From positions 124,001 through 188,000 of the forward strand of contig JAFYKY010000005.1 of assembly GCA_017537345.1 (NCBI GenBank): 64,000 bases of DNA, in the 5' to 3' direction. The translations under genes and the position numbers were made by a program. Positions 51,809-59,067 of this stretch are shown piece by piece (position 1 is the first letter of the stretch; each line of letters opens with the position of its first letter). The DNA is from Clostridia bacterium. GTDB taxonomy: Bacteria > Bacillota > Clostridia > Oscillospirales > CAG-382. The notes beneath the pieces were generated by a model, which saw only the letters and a list, made by a program, of their open reading frames with translations, was not told the origin of the DNA and searched no databases.

Positions 51809-53524
51809 TTATATTTTACTGCGGATTATCTTCTTGGTGGGAGTTTTTTCAAACTCAACACGTCTGATTTCAATTCCGCGTATTTGCTTGAAGGAAGGCA
51901 GATGACGGTTTACGTTCATTATCTGCGTTCTTAATGCGTTGGATATATCTTCTTCGGACATATCCTTAAACTTATCGTAATCGGGGAACAGAACTGCGGT
52001 GAGCACCACGTCATCGTCCTTTTCTCTGCCGACAACAACACATTCTTTAATAACGTCAATATTTTCAAGATATTCTTCGATCTCTTCGGGATACACGTTT
52101 TTACCGTTGGTAAGAACTATAATATTCTTCTTTCTGCCGCTTATAAATATGTATCCGTCTTTATCAAGATATCCGTAATCGCCGGTACGGAAGTATCCGT
52201 CTGCGGTGAAGGCTTCCTTGGTCGCTTCGGGATTGTTATAATAACCGAGCATTACGTTGGGGCCCTTGACGCAGATCTCGCCGATCTCGCCGGTTTCAGC
52301 CTCGTAAACAACGCCGTAGTTATTATCAACAATGATCTTAACGCTGGAACCGATAGCCGCGCGGCCTACGGAACCTACTTTATGAGTAGAGGAAGGGTTG
52401 ACCGCAACGAGAGGAGAACATTCGGTAATGCCGTATCCCTGCTCTATTCTGATACCCACGGAATCAAACCACTTAACTATATCGGGGTTGACAGCAGCGC
52501 CGCCGCAAACTATCTTGGTTACGTTTCCGCCCAGATTATCTATGATCTCCTTGAACATATTTCTGCGGAGATCAACACCTACCTTACGGGCAACGCCGGT
52601 AATAGCCATACCCGTCTTAACGGTGCCGGATTTACCTTTTTTGTTGATCTCGTCGGTAATACGTCTGTAAATAGTGTTTACAAACAGAGGAACGAGAACC
52701 AATCCGGTGGGCTTGAAGATAGCCACATTCTTCATAAAATACTTAAGGCTGTTATTGAAGCAGATGGTAACACCGCATGTCATTGCGGCAATATTGCCTG
52801 CGGTACACTCGTATGTATGATGAAGAGGAAGTGCAGAGATATTAACGTCATCCGAAGTAAAATCAACCTCATTTACGCACTGATATACGTTGAACAAAAG
52901 GTTATTCTGGGAAAGCATTACACCCTTGCTGGTACCGGTGGTACCGGAAGTAAATACGAGGGATGCAAGAACCGTAGTATCGGGACGGAAATTGCAGAAG
53001 GTCTTGTTGCCGTTATTATAATCCGCAAGTCCTTCTTCCATAAGAGCAGAGAAGGTAAAGTGACCGCGGGATTCGGTTTCGCTGCAATCGTCAAGATTTA
53101 TAAAAAGACCGCAAGCGGGCTTGGCATCTTTGACCTTGTCATAATGAGATTCGGTATAAATAACGCCGTCGCATTCTGCGTATTTAACGAAGCTGCAGAT
53201 CTGTTCTGCAAAAAGCTCTTTATCCAACGGAACGATAACGCCGCCTGCGGACATTACGGACAGATAAGCTACCATCCACTCAGGCTTGCTTTCGCCGACA
53301 ATGGCAAAGCGCTTTCCGTTCCATCCGCGGTTGAAAAGGGTGGTTCCCATTCCCATAAACCAGTCTTTGTACTGATTAAAGCTAACCTCACGGATATTCT
53401 TGCCTACATAATATTTATATAAAACATTGTCACCATAAGAGTCTGCAACAAAGTTAATGATATCGTGCATTGAATTAAAAAGCGGATATCTGGGCTTTGT
53501 TTCTTTGATCTTTTTCAATTTCAT
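51809..53524 (-). CDS. AMP-dependent acyl-ligase (long-chain acyl-CoA/acyl-ACP synthetase type)
   Basis: The protein has 571 residues from ATG at 53524 with GGAAGGG upstream. The ANL motifs are present: P-loop FTSGTTGTSKGVMLS (about 190-204), EQGYGITECSPL, YFRTGDYGYLDKDGYIFI, GRKKNIIVLTNGKNVYPEE, and the catalytic lysine in TPTKKIIRSKI at the C-terminus. It activates a carboxylic acid as acyl-AMP and passes it to a thiol, CoA or ACP. Being co-transcribed with acpP suggests ACP as acceptor. The substrate acid cannot be read. Confidence 0.88.
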   Translation of the reverse strand: MKLKKIKETKPRYPLFNSMHDIINFVADSYGDNVLYKYYVGKNIREVSFNQYKDWFMGMGTTLFNRGWNGKRFAIVGESKPEWMVAYLSVMSAGGVIVPLDKELFAEQICSFVKYAECDGVIYTESHYDKVKDAKPACGLFINLDDCSETESRGHFTFSALMEEGLADYNNGNKTFCNFRPDTTVLASLVFTSGTTGTSKGVMLSQNNLLFNVYQCVNEVDFTSDDVNISALPLHHTYECTAGNIAAMTCGVTICFNNSLKYFMKNVAIFKPTGLVLVPLFVNTIYRRITDEINKKGKSGTVKTGMAITGVARKVGVDLRRNMFKEIIDNLGGNVTKIVCGGAAVNPDIVKWFDSVGIRIEQGYGITECSPLVAVNPSSTHKVGSVGRAAIGSSVKIIVDNNYGVVYEAETGEIGEICVKGPNVMLGYYNNPEATKEAFTADGYFRTGDYGYLDKDGYIFISGRKKNIIVLTNGKNVYPEEIEEYLENIDVIKECVVVGREKDDDVVLTAVLFPDYDKFKDMSEEDISNALRTQIMNVNRHLPSFKQIRGIEIRRVEFEKTPTKKIIRSKI

Positions 53525-53557
53525 TACATACCCTTCCAATTTAATTAGTCATCCTAT

Positions 53558-53585
53558 ATTATACCCCAAACATCATTATTGTCAA
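53558..53585 (-). promoter_or_regulatory. Promoter of the acyl-ligase/acpP operon
   Basis: On the - strand, TTGACA (53580-53585) and TATAAT (53558-53563) are separated by 16 bases. Confidence 0.8.
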
Positions 53586-53592
53586 GAGAATT

Positions 53593-53622
53593 GTATAAAA
53601 TTTGTGTTTTTAGCACAGATTA
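53593..53622 (+). promoter_or_regulatory. SigG-like promoter of spoVAC-AD-AE
   Basis: GTATA (53593-53597) and CAGATTA (53616-53622) are separated by 18 bases. This fits the Bacillus SigG consensus, with a -35 of the GHATR type and a CATWHTA -10 at 6 of 7 positions. It lies 25 bases before the spoVAC start, and sigG is in the same window. Confidence 0.6.
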
Positions 53623-53646
53623 TCTTTATAAAAAAGGGGTGAAAAC

Positions 53647-54096
53647 GTGAACAGAAAACAATATATTGAGTTTGCGGAAGGACGTGCAAAGCGAACTTCA
53701 TCATTAAAAAACTGTATTTGGGCGTTTGTTACGGGCGGTTTGATATGCGTTATCGGTCAACTGCTGTTTTTTGTATACAGTACTTTTATGAAGGATGAAA
53801 AAAGCGCGTATTCATTGGTTTCGGTAACGCTGGTATTTTTTGCGGGACTTTTTACCGGTTTCGGATTGTTTGATAAGCTTGCTACCTACGCGGGTGCAGG
53901 GACTCTTGTTCCCATAACCGGATTTGCAAACTCTGTAGCTTCCCCCGCCATTGAGGGAAAAAGCGAAGGCTATATAAAAGGCGTGGCTACTCAAATGTTT
54001 GTAATTGCCGGACCGGTCATCGTTTACGGCTCGGCTTCCAGTGTAATATACGGCATAATTTACTATATTTATATGATGATTGCAGGTAATATATGA
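53647..54096 (+). CDS. spoVAC: Stage V sporulation protein AC
   Basis: The protein has 149 residues and starts at GTG behind AAGGGG. It is a membrane protein with about four helices and the family blocks FVTGGLICVIGQLL and YAGAGTLVPITGFANS. SpoVA proteins form the channel that moves dipicolinic acid into the forming spore and out at germination; SpoVAC behaves as a mechanosensitive channel in Bacillus. The stop overlaps the spoVAD start as ATGA. Confidence 0.95.
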   Translation: MNRKQYIEFAEGRAKRTSSLKNCIWAFVTGGLICVIGQLLFFVYSTFMKDEKSAYSLVSVTLVFFAGLFTGFGLFDKLATYAGAGTLVPITGFANSVASPAIEGKSEGYIKGVATQMFVIAGPVIVYGSASSVIYGIIYYIYMMIAGNI

Positions 54097-55082
54097 AAAC
54101 CGAAATTATTAAGTTTGACAACGTTTTTCTTAACGGAACCGCTTCGGTTGTCGGTTCAAAAGAAAAAGAAGGACCTTTGGGAGATAAGTTCGACAGTTTT
54201 TGCGAAGACGACCGTTTCGGGCAAGATACCTGGGAAAAATCCGAAACAGAAATGGTTAAAAGAACCATCGAAGCTCTGGTGGCAAAAAGTAAATACGCTT
54301 GGAATGATATAGACTTAATGGCGGGCGGTGATTTGCTTGACCAATGTATTGCCACTTCCCACGCGGTAAATAACAACGGTATTCCCTACCTCGGGCTGTA
54401 CGGCGCTTGTTCTACAGCGGCGGAAGGACTTATAATAGGTTCTGTGTTTGCGGAAAAGGGTATGGTCGTTGCCACGGTTGCGTCCTCTCATTTTTGCTCT
54501 GCGGAACGTCAATACAGATTTCCTTTGGAATACGGAAGCCAAAGAACGCCTACTGCTCAAAATACCGTAACGGGCTGCGGAAGCTTTTTATTGAGCAAAA
54601 ATAAAAGCAGCGTTAAGATTACCGAAGCGGTTGTAGGAAAAATACAGGATAACGGTATTTCCGATGCAAACAATATGGGAGCGGCAATGGCGACAGCCGC
54701 CGTTGATACGTTACAGAGATATCTGCGTAATTCCGGAAAAACTGTCGATGAATTCGATCTTATAGCAACGGGTGATCTGGGACACGAAGGGTTTGAGCTT
54801 GCAAAGGAGTACGCAAAAAGCGCAGGTCTTATTCTGGGAGAAAATTTCAAGGATTGCGGTATGCTGATATATGACCTTAATACTCAGGACGTACAAGCGG
54901 GAGGAAGCGGCTGCGGTTGCTCTGCCAGCGTATTTGCCGCAGACATTTGTCCGAGAATAACGGACGGTGAATTTAAAAACGTGCTTTTGATCGGCACCGG
55001 CGCTTTGCTTTCCCCAAAAAGTATTATTCAAAACAAAATTATCCCCAGCGTTGCTCATTTGGTCCGCTTTGAGAGGTACTGA
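54093..55082 (+). CDS. spoVAD: Stage V sporulation protein AD
   Basis: The protein has 329 residues with a thiolase-like fold: FLNGTASVVGSKEKEGPLGD near the start, GLYGACSTAAEGLIIGSVFA around the nucleophile-like Cys, and GSGCGCSASVFAADICPRI near the end. SpoVAD binds dipicolinic acid on the spore inner membrane. It is between spoVAC and spoVAE, the minimal conserved SpoVA trio of Clostridia; spoVAA, AB and AF are absent here. Confidence 0.95.
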   Translation: MKTEIIKFDNVFLNGTASVVGSKEKEGPLGDKFDSFCEDDRFGQDTWEKSETEMVKRTIEALVAKSKYAWNDIDLMAGGDLLDQCIATSHAVNNNGIPYLGLYGACSTAAEGLIIGSVFAEKGMVVATVASSHFCSAERQYRFPLEYGSQRTPTAQNTVTGCGSFLLSKNKSSVKITEAVVGKIQDNGISDANNMGAAMATAAVDTLQRYLRNSGKTVDEFDLIATGDLGHEGFELAKEYAKSAGLILGENFKDCGMLIYDLNTQDVQAGGSGCGCSASVFAADICPRITDGEFKNVLLIGTGALLSPKSIIQNKIIPSVAHLVRFERY

Positions 55083-55084
55083 TT

Positions 55085-55453
55085 ATGCAATTCGATTTCC
55101 TTTTATTGTTAAAAGCTTTTTTGGTGGGCGGTATATTATGTGTTATCGCCCAGATCTTAATAGATAAAACCAAACTCACGCCTGCTTACATTCTGGTCGG
55201 ATATGTCTGTGGCGGCGTTTTGCTTAACGCCTTGGGAATTTATCCCCGTCTTGTGAAATGGGCAGGAGCAGGCGCCACAGTGCCTCTTACGGGGTTTGGA
55301 AACACACTTGCTGAAGGCGTAAAGCAGGCAATAGAAAAAGACGGGGCTTTCGGAATCATATACGGCGGTATATCCGCCACCGCGGCGGGAATAACCGCGG
55401 CAATTCTTTTTGCTTTGCTGTGGTCGTTACTGTTCAAGAGCAAAAACAAATAA
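55085..55453 (+). CDS. spoVAE: Stage V sporulation protein AE
   Basis: The protein has 122 residues with about four membrane helices. It resembles SpoVAC in the blocks FLVGGILCVIAQILID and WAGAGATVPLTGFGNT, as expected for these related subunits. It completes the dipicolinic acid channel. GAGAGG precedes the ATG two codons after the spoVAD stop. The end overlaps no other chosen CDS; the downstream CDF gene has its own promoter. Confidence 0.94.
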   Translation: MQFDFLLLLKAFLVGGILCVIAQILIDKTKLTPAYILVGYVCGGVLLNALGIYPRLVKWAGAGATVPLTGFGNTLAEGVKQAIEKDGAFGIIYGGISATAAGITAAILFALLWSLLFKSKNK

Positions 55454-55456
55454 CCG

Positions 55457-55485
55457 TTGCAAAAAACAATAATATATGTTATATT
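55457..55485 (+). promoter_or_regulatory. Promoter of the CDF transporter gene
   Basis: TTGCAA (55457-55462) and TATATT (55480-55485) are separated by 17 bases, 27 bases before the start. Confidence 0.6.
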
Positions 55486-55512
55486 GAATACGGTTATTTT
55501 GGAGGTATGCTT

Positions 55513-56682
55513 ATGATAAAACTTCTGGCTGCGATATTTATTAAAAACCGTGAAAACTACCGACTGCCCGCCGTAAGACGTGCTTACGGTATTTTGTGCG
55601 GAATCGTAGGTATATGTCTTAATGTTTTGCTGTTTGCCATTAAATTTATTGCGGGTACCCTTTCCGGTGCAATTTCTATAATGGCAGACGCTTTTAACAA
55701 CCTGTCGGATGCGGGAACATCTATCATAACCCTTATAGGATTTAAGCTTTCCGGTTCCAAGCCGGATTCGGACCACCCCTTCGGCCACGGCAGATACGAA
55801 TATATTACCGCGCTTATGGTAGCAATGCTTATAATGCTTATGGGATTTGAATTGGCTACCGAATCCATATCCAAAATAATTACCCCCGCGCAAGTGGAAT
55901 TTTCGTATATTACCGTTATAATTCTCGTCGTTTCGGTGCTGATAAAGCTTTATATGGCATTCTATAACCGAAGCGTTCACAAAAAAATAAACTCCCCCTC
56001 CCTTTCTGCTACTGCCGCAGACTCCCTTTCCGATTGTATTGCCACCACCGTTATTCTGTGTTCTATGATAATTTCAAAGGTATGGAGCCTTAATATCGAT
56101 GCCTGGTGCGGTCTTGCAGTTTCTGCTTTCATTCTTTACAACGGTTTCAAAGCAGCCAAGGAGACCATCTCTCCCCTTTTAGGACAGCCGCCGGAAAAAG
56201 AATTTGTAGACAGTATAGAAGCTATTGTTTTATCCGAAGAATGTGTACACGGTATTCACGACCTTGTGGTACACGATTACGGACCGGGAAGAGTTATGAT
56301 ATCGCTTCACGCCGAAGTACCTGCCGATGCGGATATGCTTGATACCCATGACGCTATAGATAATATCGAGCGTAAGCTGAAGCAGGAGCTTAATTGCGAG
56401 GCAGTGATACATATGGACCCGATACTTACCGATGACGAATTGACCAACGAACTGAAAAAGAAGGTGTCTGCGCTTCTTTCCACTATCGGTGAAGGAGTAA
56501 GTATTCACGATTTCCGCGTGGTTACCGGCCCTACCCATACAAACCTTATATTTGATATCGTTATTCCTTACGATCTGAAAATGGACAGAAAGACGGTTAC
56601 CGAAAAGGTAAACACGCTTATATCCACGCTGGACGGAAACTTTTATCCCGTTTTCAATATCGACAACGTATACGTAAAATAA
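55513..56682 (+). CDS. Cation diffusion facilitator family transporter
   Basis: The protein has 389 residues from ATG at 55513, seven bases after GGAGG; an ATG two codons upstream is too close to the site. Six membrane helices are followed by a cytoplasmic C-terminal domain with VHGIHDLVVHDYGPGRVMIS. The metal site reads ADAFNNLSDAGT in helix 2 and ATAADSLSDC in helix 5, an N/D-type pattern rather than the His-Asp pattern of zinc exporters, so Mn or Fe export is more likely. HPFGHGRYEY is the family signature. The C-terminus has an extra second ferredoxin-like repeat (about 300-389). Confidence 0.9.
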   Translation: MIKLLAAIFIKNRENYRLPAVRRAYGILCGIVGICLNVLLFAIKFIAGTLSGAISIMADAFNNLSDAGTSIITLIGFKLSGSKPDSDHPFGHGRYEYITALMVAMLIMLMGFELATESISKIITPAQVEFSYITVIILVVSVLIKLYMAFYNRSVHKKINSPSLSATAADSLSDCIATTVILCSMIISKVWSLNIDAWCGLAVSAFILYNGFKAAKETISPLLGQPPEKEFVDSIEAIVLSEECVHGIHDLVVHDYGPGRVMISLHAEVPADADMLDTHDAIDNIERKLKQELNCEAVIHMDPILTDDELTNELKKKVSALLSTIGEGVSIHDFRVVTGPTHTNLIFDIVIPYDLKMDRKTVTEKVNTLISTLDGNFYPVFNIDNVYVK

Positions 56683-56685
56683 AGT

Positions 56686-56720
56686 AAAATCCCCGAATTA
56701 AATTCCGGGGATTTTATCTT
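56686..56720 (+). terminator. Terminator after the CDF gene
   Basis: The stem AAAATCCCCG/CGGGGATTTT (56686-56695 and 56706-56715) is followed by a short T-rich tail. Confidence 0.85.
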
Positions 56721-56829
56721 ATATATTCATTATAAAACTGTATTGTGATTTTTTGAAAATAAAACCGCATTTTTCGTAAAACTTGTGAGCTTCGGAACGT
56801 TCAGCGCCCGAATTTAACCTAATGGCATT
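56719..56829 (-). pseudogene. GNAT acetyltransferase, C-terminal remnant
   Basis: About 36 codons ending at 56719 read as a GNAT tail: RLNSGAERSEAHKFYEKCGF followed by IFKKSQYSFIMNI. This matches the last acetyl-CoA-binding helix and strand of small N-acetyltransferases. The rest of the gene (about 110 residues) is missing; upstream there is only an unrelated short frame with no ribosome binding site, plus a small palindrome (TGGCATTGGTAATGCCA). The gene is therefore truncated and not functional. Confidence 0.7.
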
Positions 56830-56877
56830 GGTAATGCCATTATAATACGTTCCCGCCATTATTTCAACCAAAAAGAC

Positions 56878-56909
56878 AAAAAGAGTTGCTTTTGAAAGCA
56901 ACTCTTTTT
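56878..56909. terminator. Bidirectional terminator after the ABC permease operon
   Basis: A perfect 13-bp stem AAAAAGAGTTGCT/AGCAACTCTTTTT has a TTTGAA loop. The U tract is built into the stem on both strands. Confidence 0.88.
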
Positions 56910-56924
56910 ATGTGATTAATTTTA

Positions 56925-58037
56925 TTAACCTGTAATACCGGAACGCTCAACGCCTTCGATAAGAGTACGCTGACCGAAGAGATACATAATAAGCAGAGGA
57001 ATGAGTATGAGAATACCGCAACCATTTCTGATAGCAGTTTCGTAAGCCAACTGACCGGCATACTCTGTATCCAAAGACTTAGGTATCGAAACGATATTGT
57101 TAAGCAGTATGTTACCGCCTGATGCGGGCATAAACAGATCTGTATAGAAGGTATCTGTCCACTGCCAGGAGAAGGAGAACATAAAGATGGTAACCATCAT
57201 TGCGGTTGACATAGGCAGAATTATTCGGACAAATGTCTTGATAACGCCTGCGCCGTCAACGTATGCTGCTTCTTCCAATTCATCAGGAACGCCTCTGTAG
57301 TACTGACGCATCATGAAGATGTACAAACCGTTCTTAAATGCAAGACCGGTAAGAGAAAGTATCGCCATAGGCCAGTATGTATTAAGTGCGTTGGGGATAA
57401 GTTCGATAAATTCGGTGAACTTTTCGTAGGTTTCGGGGCTGATAGCCTCGCCCTCAAACAGATTGAATATCCAACCGTTCAACTGCGGTATGATACCGAT
57501 AAGATCCAGATAACGGAAACGCAGTATCATTGCCTGACGGATAGTTTCGTGAGGAACTACCATGGTAAAGATTACCAGCAGGAACAGGATACCCTTGAAC
57601 TTGAACTTGAACTTCGCAAAGCCGTAGCCTACGATAGCGCAAACCAAGGTCTGGGATACACCGCAAAGCAAAGAAAGGGTCGTGGTGTTGAACAACGCGG
57701 TAAAGTACTTGTTATCGTTAATAATAGCCTTGTAAGTATCCAACGTCCAGTTACGGGGGATCATAAGAACGGTGGTATCAACAAAGTCTTCTCTCGCCAT
57801 AAGAGAGGTGGTGATCTTTGAGAAGTACGGATAGATAATTACATAGGAAATACCGATAAGAAGAACCAATCTGAAGATGATCCAACCGAGCTTCTTAAGG
57901 AAGAACATATTAAAGTATTTAGCCTTAATACGCTCCCACAAAGAAGTTTCGGTATCTATCTTTGCGTTACCGGTTACGATTTTTTCAGGCTTTTTCTTTT
58001 TTGTAAAAAGACCTTTTAATTTTTCTGTAAAACTCAT
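56925..58037 (-). CDS. Carbohydrate ABC transporter permease (MalG type)
   Basis: The protein has 370 residues, longer than most MalG proteins by an N-terminal basic arm (about 1-45). About six membrane helices follow. The EAA motif is EEAAYVDGAGVIKTFVRIIL, and MRQYYRGVPDELEEAAY is typical of the CUT1 class. It imports a sugar or oligosaccharide with the partner permease 11 bases upstream. The ATPase is not in the window; CUT1 systems often share an MsmK-like ATPase encoded elsewhere. AAGGAGG precedes the ATG. Confidence 0.92.
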   Translation of the reverse strand: MSFTEKLKGLFTKKKKPEKIVTGNAKIDTETSLWERIKAKYFNMFFLKKLGWIIFRLVLLIGISYVIIYPYFSKITTSLMAREDFVDTTVLMIPRNWTLDTYKAIINDNKYFTALFNTTTLSLLCGVSQTLVCAIVGYGFAKFKFKFKGILFLLVIFTMVVPHETIRQAMILRFRYLDLIGIIPQLNGWIFNLFEGEAISPETYEKFTEFIELIPNALNTYWPMAILSLTGLAFKNGLYIFMMRQYYRGVPDELEEAAYVDGAGVIKTFVRIILPMSTAMMVTIFMFSFSWQWTDTFYTDLFMPASGGNILLNNIVSIPKSLDTEYAGQLAYETAIRNGCGILILIPLLIMYLFGQRTLIEGVERSGITG

Positions 58038-58048
58038 AACGCACCTCC

Positions 58049-59053
58049 TTACTTTTCACGACGCTGATAGAATACAAACAGCGAAGCAAATGCGGTACAA
58101 ATTGCAAGAATAAGTATAACTATAAGGAAGTACAGCCAAGCCATTGCAGTACCGAGAGGCTTACCATTAGCTTCGTTACTTGCGTTGGTGATGAAGGACA
58201 TCATTACGTTGGACTTGGTAGTAAAGGAGTCGATTATAGTATAAACGAGGTTAACGAGGATCATAGGGCTGATCATGGGGAAAGTGATCTTCCAGAAGGT
58301 TTCCCAACCGGTAGCACCTTCAACCTTACAGGATTCATATATCGAAGGAGATATAGACTGAAGCGCTGCAAGGAATATAAGCATCTGAACACCGGAACGG
58401 TTTACGATGCTGTATACGTTGTTTGCCCATCCGCTAACGACCGTAGCAAGTTCGGAACCTATCTTCATAGTTCCGAAGAAACGCTCAACGTCGATAGCGT
58501 TAATAATCTCGGTACCGGCATTTACAGCGCCCTCAACACCGTCTCCGTTAAGGTTGGAAACCGTGTCGCCCAGCTGAGCGAGAGTGTTCTGAAGGTCAAT
58601 GGATTCAATAATACCGGTGGATACTATAACGGGAACGAAGAAGATCGCACGGAATGCTGCTCTACCCTTCATATCCTGGTTAAGCAAAATTGCCATAAAC
58701 AGAGAGAATATGATGATTGCGGGTATATCGAACGCCATTCCGCCAAGACACTCAACGAGTGTCTTGGTGAAATCTGCTTCTTTTAAAAGTGCGTTAGAAT
58801 AGTTTGTGAAAAGAGGATCACACCACGTAAGTACCTGTCCGATATCTTCATACGCGATGGTACTGAAGGATATCTGGATGGAGGAAACTATCATAGGGAG
58901 ATAAATGAGGAAGAAACCAAGAAGGAACGGGAGTATAAACAGCCAACCAAATGTGGATTTCTGTTTTTCAAGAGACTTTGCTTTTCTCTTTTTAACCTTC
59001 AAAGGCTTAACTTCAACGGTAGCTTGCTCGTTTGTTTTAAGCGCCTTATCCAT
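58049..59053 (-). CDS. Carbohydrate ABC transporter permease (MalF type)
   Basis: The protein has 334 residues. A basic N-terminal arm precedes six membrane helices, starting at FGWLFILPFLLGFFLIYLPM. The EAA-like loop is ESCKVEGATGWETFWKITFP. It differs from most MalF-type proteins by an insertion of about 60 residues after helix 3 (about 165-225), which probably faces outside. It is the membrane partner of the following gene. Confidence 0.9.
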   Translation of the reverse strand: MDKALKTNEQATVEVKPLKVKKRKAKSLEKQKSTFGWLFILPFLLGFFLIYLPMIVSSIQISFSTIAYEDIGQVLTWCDPLFTNYSNALLKEADFTKTLVECLGGMAFDIPAIIIFSLFMAILLNQDMKGRAAFRAIFFVPVIVSTGIIESIDLQNTLAQLGDTVSNLNGDGVEGAVNAGTEIINAIDVERFFGTMKIGSELATVVSGWANNVYSIVNRSGVQMLIFLAALQSISPSIYESCKVEGATGWETFWKITFPMISPMILVNLVYTIIDSFTTKSNVMMSFITNASNEANGKPLGTAMAWLYFLIVILILAICTAFASLFVFYQRREK

Positions 59054-59067
59054 TTTCTCTCCTCCTC

